From the NCBI GenBank assembly GCA_035041965.1, contig JAPYMA010001478.1:148682-212681 (forward strand): a DNA stretch of 64,000 nucleotides. The letters run 5' to 3'. The stretch is from Anisakis pegreffii. Lineage: Eukaryota; Nematoda; Chromadorea; Rhabditida; Anisakidae. Of the stretch, positions 1 through 11,302 are shown one piece after another. The notes below the pieces were generated by a model. That model did no database searches. It saw only the letters and a program-made list of their open reading frames with translations, and was not told the DNA's origin. Positions within the stretch are counted from its first letter, which is position 1; each line of letters starts with the position of its first letter. The translations under genes and the position numbers were made by a program.

Positions 1-650
1 GAACGTCGGATATCGAAAATCTGAATGTGTGCCTACATAGGAGGACCTCATTTAGGAGCTATTTCATGGCTTCGTAGGCTCTGCGCATACTTTCTTTCAT
101 ATAACCAATAAGCTGGTCCATGTAGCTCGTAATTTGAGCACTTCACAGTAACCTTTCAATATTTCATGATTTTAAATGCGATATATATCGAATTCAGTAT
201 CTTCATAATTTCACAATTTTGAAATAACATGCTCAAGTGCATTTAAAAGGATGCTTAAAGTGGGCTATGTCTCCGGCATGTTTTCCAGGGCATTTGATGC
301 ATTTCTCGCGTTCTCTTTCGTTCGACAGCCTGCGAAATAAGCAACAGAAGCAACGAACTCGACTCGAAATGAGCGTTATTTCATATTAAATGAATTGCCA
401 ATGAAGCTGAACGAATTGAATTTATCAACAAATAAAATTCATACAATCAATTAAAATCTAACAATAATTATAAATCTATCGCTGCTGGTCATCTTTATCA
501 CATAATGAACTAGCAATTGAATGAATCGACTAATGAATTATTGAATAAAAACTCAATTCAATATCAACTTTATTATTATTGTTAAAATTATAATAGTAAT
601 TACTATTTTTATTATTGCCATCATTATCAACATTATCAGCATTGATACTA
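1..650. other. 3' flank of the PDZ gene, no gene seen
   Basis: AT-rich sequence with no convincing exon. The part from about 541 to 650 is a degenerate run of ATT/TTA-type triplets. It lies downstream of the minus-strand PDZ gene and probably contains that gene's 3' UTR and polyadenylation site. I see nothing else that can be supported in it. Confidence 0.5.
608..613 (-). terminator. Candidate poly(A) signal of the PDZ gene
   Basis: AATAAA on the minus strand, about 38 bases past the TGA at 651-653. A second AATAAA on the same strand lies at 569-574. The spacing suits a short nematode 3' UTR and supports the stop at 651 as the gene's end. The region is AT-rich, so chance matches are possible. 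Confidence 0.4.
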
Positions 651-3600
651 TCATTTGGGAATCGATCTCCGACTGAAAAGACTTTTACCCATAGGGTTAC
701 TTATCTTTGGGGTACATTCTTTTGACCGTTCACTGGTGAGAACAGCGCAGTCAGAACTATTGATAATTGGATTCCTACCATTCTCAGCACTCACGATATT
801 ATTGTTATTGATATCATTATGAACGATTTCTTTATTAGATGTCGCATTGATATTAACATTGCTACAAGCAGCACCAGCTGCTGCCGCTTCACGTGATAAC
901 CGAACCTTTTCGATGAGCGAGTCCATTTTCTTGGGTGGCACATTCTGCATTAAGAGTGGATTGAATGGGTCTGTTCCAATGAGCGTGTATAATGTCATAT
1001 GACGAATTGTGAGTCGCCTTCAATTTTAATAATTTTACAATTTTTATTATTCCTTTTATTCAATCATGAATTGTTTTCGCACACACAACGTTAGGGTAGT
1101 AGCTAATCGACTCCAGGTGATTCTTTTTTTTCGATGGGTCGTACGTACCTCATCACTCAAGAATAAATTTAAATATCATCCACTCTTCACGTTTCTGATA
1201 ATGAACATGTGCGCAGGTCCCATGGGAGTGACAGGGAATTGATCACTTGTATACGAACCGAACAGAACAGAATGTTTAAATGAGATGAACACTTTAAAGT
1301 AAAGAACGGAAATAATGAAATAGAAGTGGAGAATTTTGGAAATCTTTGAATTTCATTTAACTCAATTTTGAGTTTATTTGAGAATGGTTTTAGGATTCAG
1401 CTAAATGACGATTAGTGCCATGTAAAGAAATTTATTTGCGAGAGAGATTTTGGAATTTGTTTGGTTTATGCAGTGAAGAAGCTATTAAATAATATATTTC
1501 ATGCATCCATACACACAAATATTTGTATATGTAGATTGATAACAATTACTGAAATGAAAACTGACTTATTCCGTAATTTGTGATTTAATTTGCCTCGATA
1601 AATACTTTTAGTTGGGGGTGGTACGAGTACATTTTGTATTCGTAATGCTTGTGAGCAGCCAATTCGTGTTGTATCCTCTGCCATTCTGAATTTTTAATAA
1701 CCTTTTTCAACTAATCATTTTAGCATTCTTTACCATCACCATTCCTTCTATTACTTCTGTTGACCATATTATTATTATTATTATTATTATTTAAGGCCAC
1801 AACTATGATATTATGAAACAAATATGTTAAAGTCGTTGATTTTATGCATTTGTGGATACTTCTTATAAACAAATAACAACAGTAATAAGAATATTGTAGA
1901 TGAGAGACGCAATAAACATATAATGTGAATCGTTTTCTTATTCTGTGCAAACCAGTTATGTTAAGGTTCAAAATCTAATGTAATAATCCTTTTATTATGC
2001 TACATTATATTAATGTAATAATCTGTTATATTCGGCAATGTGAGTGTTCAGTCCAGCATTCATAATATTCAGTTCAATGCACTCATAACTATATCATTTT
2101 ACATCATATGTTAAATGATGAAAATGGAGAATATAAAATAACATTCGAGATGAATGAATGAAATTAAGAACCTCGGATCGAGTTGTTTTGTCTTTTCAGT
2201 AAGTAAAACGAATCTAACGAAATTTAATGCACGTTGCGTGACTGCCCTCTCCAACGTCATTGTGACCTGTTGATTGAATCAATGAATTGAACGGTACATC
2301 ACATAACGTTTTCATGCTCATGTAACGTTTTCCATTCACGTCTTTTTTATGTTCTTAACTTTTTTTCACGTTTGTAGGCTGTATTATCGTCCTTTACGAT
2401 CGTCTACATCAAAAGAATACAGCGTTGGAGATATCACTTTCCACTCAATTCATATTTTTCAGCTCTCTCAAAAAATGTCTTCAGTGAGTCAAATGCAATG
2501 AACAACTGATCACGGTTCGTGGTTTTTACTGTGATTCTGAAGGATAACTCCTCATGCTGTGTTTTTCGGACGTTTTACATCTACATGAGTCTGGGATTAG
2601 GCCTAACATCAGCTCTTTCCCATAAGCTTATGACGTCCCTTGGACGACTGCAAATCATAGCTCACGAATTGTGCCGGCACCATTTGGCATCGATCTAATA
2701 ATTCACGTCCGAATACGTAATAATTGATGTAATTACTTTCGAAATGAATAATGACTACATCCTCACATTGATGACATCTCCTAAAGTGCATAATGTATCG
2801 ATCTCAGTTCAAATTCAGTCACGTTTGTTTTTGCCTAAGCTGTCAAATAATTTTAATGCGAACTATTCCTATAATGCCTGTCCGATACCACGTTCACTAG
2901 TCGAATATTATTGGATGATGCGATCTTATGTTCATTTCTTACACTAGTGCTGCTTCAGTTGGTTTTGAAATCATGAGTGATAAATATGTTTATTAATTTG
3001 CCTTTGATAATAATCATGATAAATAAATGAGTGAATAACCAACGTATTTTTTCTCTTTGAGTGTTCTAACAATAATACTACTACAAACAGCTGTACATGT
3101 GACTGGCGTTCCGTTCACTTCAACGATGCAATCACCAACAATACATGTACTTGTTGATAAACTTAATTGGTCTGTATGAGTCACGTAAACCTGAAATTCT
3201 ATTCATTTTATGACTTATCATTGACATTCACTGACTGATTCATTAACAGATTCTGCTTAAAAGTACTTCTCGGAGATGCTAATCGCAATATCAGCATTTC
3301 ATTTCATTTCATATAAGTGTATAGGAACGCAAAGTTGCTAACTTCTTGAATGCTTGATTGGAATGACAAGAATGTTATGAAATAGGAAACAAGTAGTAAG
3401 AATAACCTTATTGTTGTATGATTTAACATTCATTCCAAGTTTACTGCCCGGATATAAGATCATAATCCCCAGAAAGTAATCATACCCTGGTACCATGTCG
3501 TACCCTTTCGGTAAATGATCTGTTTTTACATTCCATATTGGTCGTTTCACTTTTATTGTGAACTGGAACTTAGTTGAGTCAATTGGTTTCGCATTCAAAC

Positions 3601-5241
3601 GAGCTCATGATGGCTTATTAATAATGATGCGAAGTTAATCCTTGTAAATGAACGATGAACAAAAGGTATGGTTCGATTGGAATGAAACAGTTAGGGAAAT
3701 GAAAACGACTGAAATATGGATGACTTGATTCAAGGAGGGATGAACAATGAATAAATGAATGAATGATCCATAATGGAACAATGAGCGAGCCATTCGGAAA
3801 TGCAACTGAATCGACGTACCGGTTTATTACTTTTTTTGAGATTCTTTAAAATTTCACAGAATTCTGCTTTACTGCTTATATGATGATCATCAATACAGCA
3901 AATGTGATCGCAAATATTCACTTTACCAGAAAATATTGAATGTTCTTCAATTTGTAATACTAACATTGCGTGTGATACGGTTAATCCTGCCTTAAGTTTG
4001 TCATTACTTGGTTATATGATCGTTATTTACAATTACTTCAATCACGCATCTTCAATAGAAAATGTCTTCTGTCTATTATTAGATTCGAATTTCAAGTTTC
4101 AACATAATGGCCGAGGCATCGCGATGCCCGAAATTATTTGATAACTACGACCATACACGCACAACTTTTATTCCCTCTCACTAACATTCTTCTGCATCAC
4201 ATCTCCTCCTCACCATCCGAATGCAACACATCTGACTACAATAATCGTTTTCAATTCCGGCACCAAATGAATTGTTTTTGTTCATTCAAATCAACGAACC
4301 CTTGTCTCAGGCGTTTCGAATAAACACGTTATTGTCAGCTCATTAATGAATTTTTTCGGTAATTTGACCGGGAATCCAACATGCGACAGACACGACTTAT
4401 TATCACCTCCAACATTCTTTGCTCGTTTACTCCTCCTTAAACCTCACTTCAGTGTTGAACAATCAATCAGTTTTTCTTTCATCTGTCATTGATGAATTTG
4501 TTCGTTTACTCAAAAGGTAATTTTTCTTTCAAAGGTAATTCTCACATGTGCACCATTCCTTATGACAACTGAAGTGAAACAGTGAAACATTTTTGCTCGG
4601 AAATAAACGGTGACACTAAATATTCTTTCATAGTTTCGAATTTTTCCCTTCAAATATTCCAAACATTTTTGACCAGTAAACCAACATGCGACAATTAAGT
4701 AATTCTCAAAACCAGTTTCATCTCTACACACATTCCTATTCGGAATGGAACAAATGAAATTTGATGCGGAAATGAAGGAATAATAAGAAAGAGTTCAAAA
4801 GTGATTGGTTGTAAGAGTTGAAATCAATGCAAATATGATTAACCAAGGGGTATCCTCAGTAGAAACGAGTGGATTTTGAGCGGCTCTGAGTGGATCGGCG
4901 GATCCATTCCTATCAGTCTTTTCTTTGGATGTTTTTGCTTGATCAGTCGGTACAGCAGAACCATTCGTAGAAACTTTATCCTTGTCACCTTTTAAGCGAG
5001 ATGATGTTGGAGGTTTTGCTTTTGGATTGAGGGGTGATTCCTTTTGTTGTTTTTGTGATGAGAGTTGAGCTCTTTTTGATTTAGTTTCGTTTTTTGATTT
5101 AGTTTCGTGTTTACTTTGATTTTCTTTACTCGGCGGTGTCAAACGCCTTTCTCGATCCTTTTCGGTGATCGCTGCAGTTCGTTTTTCTTTTTCCCGTTTA
5201 CTGTCTTCCTGGTGTTGTTGTACCGTGTCGATTTTACCCAT
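651..5241 (-). CDS. PDZ-domain protein with Lys/Ser-rich N-terminus (3' exons tentative)
   Basis: Probable scaffold or adaptor protein that binds short peptide ends through PDZ domains; no enzyme motif is visible. Exons with matching phases: 5241-4844 (starts MGKIDTVQ, Lys/Ser/Glu-rich, with a KSKNETKSK repeat), 4006-3816, 3603-3407 and 3190-3044. The second exon holds PDZ 1, with an AGLTVSH strand, SIFSGKV and ICDHICCIDDHHI (the GDxIxxID-type turn, here with C for G). The third and fourth form PDZ 2, with PGSKLGMNVKSYNNK then VGDCIVEVNGTPV. An exon starting at 2761 (DVVIIHFES) would supply its last strand in phase 0. Further candidates are 1685-1562 (PPPTKSIYRGK) and 1017-651 (DPFNPLLMQNVPPKKMDSL, ends SRRSIPK). 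The 1562/1017 join is not phase-consistent, so an exon or boundary is missing there. The donor at 3816 was chosen by phase over a stronger GTACGT at 3819. Family is assigned from the PDZ pattern; the rest is inference. Confidence 0.55.
1768..1791. repeat. (ATT)8 microsatellite
   Basis: Eight uninterrupted ATT units, read directly. It lies between two tentative 3' exons of the minus-strand PDZ gene, so it is probably intronic. Degenerate versions of the same triplet pattern occur at about 541-645 and 8590-8720. Confidence 0.9.
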
Positions 5242-5250
5242 CTAAAAATG
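5242..5250 (-). promoter_or_regulatory. Possible spliced-leader acceptor abutting the PDZ gene ATG
   Basis: On the minus strand the sequence reads ATTTTTAG immediately followed by the ATG at 5241. In nematodes a polypyrimidine-AG directly before a start codon is typical of trans-splicing to a spliced leader. An ordinary cis acceptor of an upstream exon would look the same, so this is inference. Confidence 0.4.
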
Positions 5251-6848
5251 TGTTCGATTTATTGCTATCACTCAACTGTCAAATAAATACACTCTAAATA
5301 TGTATTTCCTGGAATGTAGCAGTAAAGTGAATAGAGAGAGTTATGAATATTCGGGGCTAGCGACAGGACCACGACAGATGCTCGAGACTTGTGCAGCACT
5401 CCATTTGGGAAGAGGGGCGAGAATGTAGATAGCAGTAAAGGACTTGAGGTGGGTTGGAAATTTGGCCTTATGCGGTATCATTTATGTTTAGATTGTGCAT
5501 TTTATGAATGTATCACCAATCCATTGATGAAACAATATTTAATCCGATAATTATAATCCTGTGATGGCTGGAACAAACACTCAAAGATATCTATGACTAT
5601 TTATTTTATTTTAGTTATCATTTTTAGGCGTTCTTATGATCAGTCGAAACATCAAAATAGTATTTGATTCGAAATAAATTAACATTTATATACTACATGA
5701 ATATTTCCTGCGTAAACTCCAAAATTGGGAGAAATTCATTGTCCCTTCTGCACCCCGTGAAGTATGTGAGCATGTTGACTGCTTATCCCAAATCCACAAA
5801 TATTATTTCAAAACCAATGAATGACCAATGAAAAATGTAAATGTGATTGAAAACATTGGAAATATTTTCGTCATTCAACACGCTCACTGCCACCAAAAAA
5901 CGTTCATCCCAATTCAATCTCTTCAAGCGATCAAAATAACACTTCAATAACCTTCCGAAGATGGATCGCACAACCGACCTCGTTGTGACGATCACAACCC
6001 GCAGAATGCACTCAATTCTGTGCGCATTTCAAAGAATCATTATCAACTCCAAAATCATTCATATTAATCGTAAGCCGTTTATTTTGCATGCATGAAATCA
6101 TTTGCACATTACATTATGCAACAGTGGTGAATAGACTGAAAACAAAATAACGAATATGTGGTTGATAAAAGCATTGGAGGAAGTGACTGCAAGAACGCAC
6201 GAGAACAAGACTGAGGTCATACATATGAAATCTTTTGATGCTCCTGCTTGAAATATCCTTTCATTTCAACTCGTCATCTGATAGCGAGTTTTGTTACTGA
6301 CGAACGGTGGATATTCTATGCTATGAGCAAGGCGCATACGCTACGGACAAAAAATGCATAGTTCAAGAGCAGTGCACGGTTGAAAGCAAGCACGCAGTTG
6401 CTGAACTCAACGAAAAGCCAAACGTTTCTATTCTGCAATTTCATCGAGAACGTTGGATTACCCTATGAGGCAGTACAATACAAAATCAAATCAGTCGTCT
6501 CATCAATATCAATATCATTCATGAATTATGCATTCATAAAATGTAATATGCGATAATCAAACATTTCAATGTTTAACATAGCACGGCTAACTTATTGTAA
6601 AATATAATAAGTTACAGGCATATATATGCATGCCTGAGTCATACTGACAATAAGTAATCAAAAACACCGTCCGTTAAATGCACTCATCGTTATTTTTTGT
6701 TTTAGTCATTACCACATCCAAACCAGAAAAAAACCATTGTTGCAAAGGAAAAAAAACCATTCCTCTTTCATCTGCAGTATTGCAAACAGAATAAAACGAA
6801 GATACTTCGGCTTGAGTGCAGTAGGGACAGCCCCACCATATGATTAAC
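5251..6848. other. Spacer between BPI-like and PDZ genes
   Basis: About 1.6 kb between two genes on the minus strand. No exon with good splice sites or protein-like sequence was found. It should hold the 3' UTR of the BPI-like gene and upstream sequence of the PDZ gene. An AATAAA on the minus strand at 6078-6083 is the nearest clear match after the BPI-like stop, but it is about 770 bases away. The spacing is much longer than the roughly 100 bases typical of nematode operons. Confidence 0.45.
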
Positions 6849-9800
6849 TCACGGAATTGAATGCTCATAAATAAAATCAGAACTGATTCGAACGAATCCA
6901 GTTTTAGTAACGATATACGCATCGTTGGCCAACGTTACGTTATCAACCACTGGCAACGGCACTCCGACATGAAGTAGCGATTGTGCGAACACCTTGATTA
7001 TGTCAATCAACAACGTCTTCAGGATCATGATTATCCTGCAATCAAGTGGTATCAAAGCAATTAACTGCTTGCAACTAGCACTCGTAAGCCTGATGATTGA
7101 CAGTATGAATAGTAGCAGTAATCGTGAGAATTCTTATTTTTAGTTTTTGGCATTCAACATTTAAATGACGTCTTTAACTAACAAAGAGTGAAGATTTCGC
7201 GGATTAAAGATCATCATTGGCTGTTTAGAATGAATGAATGACTGGTGATGACATAAAGGCATATTTTTGTGATGAGTGATTACTGCAGTAGATGATTAAA
7301 TAAACAAATAAGATTTTCTTTGCAAATAAACCAAACTGGAGAAAAGCAACGAACCTTTCGCTGAAATGTCCAATACGAGAATCGATTTCACTGAGTTGCA
7401 CGGTCACGTTTTCAACTCGAGCTGTTAAACTGTTGTTTATAATCAGTGGCACCATATCAATTGTAATATTCGTTCCTGAACGGGTTTAGCTCGATTGCAT
7501 TCAAAATAAAAGATGTTATCTGGATATGTTAGATAATGATCTTTAATGATAGCAATATAAATAAAATGCAAATAACACAGTATTATTAATGAAGCTATTA
7601 ACTACAATTTGTAACCTAATCGAAAAAGTCGACTGGTTTGGTTTGTCCATGGTGAAATGAATGAATCGAGAAACATTGATGCGGTTGCATGAACACCATT
7701 TGATGTCACATTGATTAATGGTGGCCTCTGGGCTGTTACAAACCGAAAATCGACGTACTCATTCGGATATTCTTCACGAAGCTTTGGGAAGAGTCGACCG
7801 ATACAGGGCGATAGAAGTGAACAACTGAAAGTGAATTCTTCTGAAACATTTAATAATATTCATTGTTACTCGATGAATATTATGAAAGTGATAAGTTGGC
7901 TGAGCTCTATAAAGCTCGTTCATACAACGTCATATGATATCATTCACGACAAAGATGGTCATGGACAGGTTCAATAGAGCGCTGAGGGAGTCAAATAAGC
8001 ACTTATGATGAATGATTTGACGTATGATGAATGATTTTTGATATCGAAAAATAGAACGGAAAGTGGATAAAGTTAAGGCACACTTCGTAATAGAAAAAAG
8101 TATCGCGCGAAATAATGAAAGATATCTCAGAGCAGTCTTATTCGTTGCTTGATCAATATCCAACATTTAATGCTATGCAATCATCACTCGTGATTCTTAA
8201 ACTGGACTGAATATTCAATTAGTATTTATTGTTACAGCTCACATTATAATCAATTCAATATCAATTATCATTCAAATTATTTGCAATACATGGTCATCCT
8301 CTTTCATCTAACTGATGTCAGGAACAAGATGATAGAACGAATAATTTCAATCATGCATGATCACCAATTCATCTGATATTGCTATTTGTAGAGATAAGAC
8401 ACTCACCTTGTACTTAGAAATGATTTCAATTTACCACCATCGAAATCCTTATCGACAACAAAGTTCAGCAGTCCACTTTTATGAGCAGAATTCAAGAGGC
8501 AATTGGGAATGTGCTGAGAGACCCAAAAATCGACCATATAATTTAAACTCTCGACATCTAAAAAGAGCAGCAAACTTTACACTGTACTAATAGCATTATT
8601 TTTGATATTATTACAGTTATAACTTTATTACTATTTGCATTAGTAATACTGCTATCAATATTACTACCAATAGGATTATTATTATTGCTATAATTACTGT
8701 TGTTCTTAACGCCATTGTGGTTATTTATCACTGTTATACATTGAAACACAGTCGTGCGATTGCAATGCGGACACAACTGAGAAGCACCTCAAATCCGATG
8801 GATTCATTTGATGGTTTTAGACCAAGCTGAACATAACAAAAAACATTTCGAATAAACTTTTCAATTACCGCGATCCATTCGAGCGACGGGTAAATCGCAC
8901 GTGGTATTTCCATAGACGATGTCCGAATAAACTTCTGCTTCGATGAAGTCTTTCGTAGCCAATGGCTTTCTCTGAACGACAAATAATGAATGAAAGATTT
9001 TTTTGAGTTGTTCAATAGTCATTAAACGATGGCTGTGTTGCTTTAGTGCTAAGAAAGAGCGATTCAAACAGCTGAATTTAAAGTGAACTCAGCGAGTTTC
9101 CGTTGAAGGAGAGACATTTGTGTGTTGTAATTCTATGAACAGGAGCCACGGATCGTATGAATTTTCAGGATTCTCGGAAGAAGACAATTAAAAGTAGCGC
9201 AGATGTTAATGAAGGAAATCTTGAATGATTTTGTTGAAAATATCACATAATTTGACTGCAAAAATAATGATTATATAATCTCAGTGGAATATGATCAATG
9301 AATATAAATGAAATGATTTCACACTTATTACGTGATAAAAATGTGTACATACATACTTCGCATCTATAGTTGACATAAAGGTTGTTGGCCACTTGAATAT
9401 GAGTGGGAAGTGATAGAAGAGCCTCGTTCGCTTCTTGCAATAACACCGTTTCTAGAGTGGTACAGAACTGAAATAATAAGGACCATAATTTAACAACAGA
9501 CCGCGATTATCTTTTAGGTTGGCGAGAAATCGTTGAATTGAAAATTTCAAAGGACTAACAGTTTTCCAGACTTGAAAGCATTTTTAGTGGTGCACGAAGA
9601 GAGAAAAAATGGGATAATGCTGGAATCGATATTCGGTGTTCACAAAGAAGAGCATGTGCTTTAATTAGTCGCAAGAATTGCAGATGAATGAATGCAATAT
9701 GACGAATTCAATTTTGATACACATTCATGCTTTCATAAACCATGAAAAATGTGCAAAGAGAGAATTATTTTGGCGAAGAAGAAAAAATTTTTGAATGCTA

Positions 9801-11302
9801 ATGCAATGTTATTCATTTGTCTTGGAAACGACTACTAAGGCTGCGGCACAAGGTGGCGATCTGAGTTCAACGTAGTTCAGAATCACTTTATCATAATACG
9901 TCAACAAAACAACGCTGATAGCTTAAAGAGACTGTAACATTACACGAAGTACGACGTAATGTTGCATCTTATCAATATGCTTACATAAATGCTTATCAAA
10001 AATTATGCATTCAATCGAGAAAATGATACCTGAGAGCGTATCTCTTCTTTGATTAAAGCAGATAATTCTGGTCGGAACAAGTTCACAATCCACGGTATGA
10101 TCCCACCACCGATCGAAACGTCAATATTTTCTACATCCATCGAACACGCGTCAATATTCAGCTGTGGTCTCAACTTAGCAACGTCGAATTCAGTTTGAAG
10201 AAGCGTACGAATATCATTGGCTGATGCTCGAACATAACCTGACATGTAAATCTGCAAACGTTTGATTCATGTCGGCTTCATTATGTCTGCAGATTTCATT
10301 CATATCTTTGCACGAATTCATCAAAAACCATCTTCCTCATAAAGTTGCACATTAGTTGTAATTGGTATGATCATATCGTGTTTGAACATGCTCGTAGCTG
10401 AACCTCATGATTCGGAAGGATTTGTAGCTGGAGTTAATTCAATCGTTTTGGCTCTATTTGCATTGTTTTCGTCCCACTTATCCGGCAGCAGCCCCCAGCC
10501 TTATCAGCATTCAAGTAGTTACTCGGAATAAACGAACCGTCGTGTGGCAGCGAACCGGTAAATGTTGAACTTACCGGTATGACAAGTGTGTACGAAGCTT
10601 TCCAATTCCCGTACACCTTAACCGCACCACCGTTACTCTTCCAGCCAATCCCGTTCCGCGGTATCAATTTGAATTTGATATTCGGTGAATTGAACGACTG
10701 TATTCTCAGATCGCTCACATTCACCGTACCACTACCCAAACTACCGCCACTTATTGGAATTGAGATTGATGGAAATTGAATTCCTTGAACTTCGTAATCC
10801 AGCTGAAAATAACACTTCGATTCAGCTGTCTTCACTAAAGTATTTCGACTGAGTTGACACAGTAAGAAGGAGAAATACCTATTTTGCTAGCTCATTATAC
10901 TATGTAGAAACGAACACAGATTTCATGAAACATGCTTACTTAATCCAAAACTGCTCATGGGGCAAATTTCGGTGAACATCACAGGCGATAGGCTTATGGA
11001 GATAAAAATAATTGACCACATTACGTTATTTTGTCATAAATCATTGTCGGCTCCAGACAGTGCTTACGTATCTATGGTATGTTGCATCCATTCATTTGTT
11101 TGTATGATTTCATCAGCGATAATGAATGTTACGAAAGAAGATGGTCGGTGCATGCTTAACAACTAACAATGTGATGAGCGATATCGCTGAAGAAGTGCAG
11201 TCCATTGCTGGTGAGTCGAACGCGTATAGTGGCTTCTTTCTTGACTGTCAAGGCGAATTCCGCAAACGACACCAAAAAGATCGTCGACAGTGCCACATAC
11301 AT
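6849..11302 (-). CDS. BPI/LBP/CETP-family secreted lipid-binding protein
   Basis: Member of the bactericidal/permeability-increasing protein family: secreted, boomerang-shaped proteins that bind phospholipid or lipopolysaccharide. Nine exons: 11302-11168, 10802-10575, 10251-10030, 9467-9357, 8971-8869, 8557-8407, 7824-7616, 7475-7355, 7035-6849. The exon lengths sum to 1467 bases, or 488 residues plus stop, and every junction is in phase. The start MYVALSTIFLVSFA is a signal peptide. Next comes the family's opening (VRLTSNGLHFFSDIAHHI), then LPxxSIPI-type and GNWKASY segments of the N-terminal barrel. Cysteines in NIDACS and RSQFC sit where the conserved family disulfide lies. The C-terminal barrel ends HVGVPLPVVDN then TGFVRISSDF, as expected. 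A good GTGAGT donor overlaps the stop, so an extra 3' exon cannot be excluded. Role in immunity or lipid transport is not determined by sequence. Confidence 0.85.

Noticed and set aside
2148..2162. Recurrent TGAATGAATG-type short motif here and at many other places
   Set aside because: Low-complexity words common in this AT-rich genome; no array, spacing or symmetry.
4510..4731. 73-residue minus-strand frame inside the PDZ gene's first intron
   Set aside because: No PDZ-like sequence and no fitting splice phases; the flanking exons join in phase without it.
10935..10990. Possible extra BPI-gene exon between ATAAG and GTAAGC on the minus strand
   Set aside because: It is 53 bases long, which breaks the frame, and the neighbouring exons (11168 to 10802) already join in phase to give the expected family sequence.
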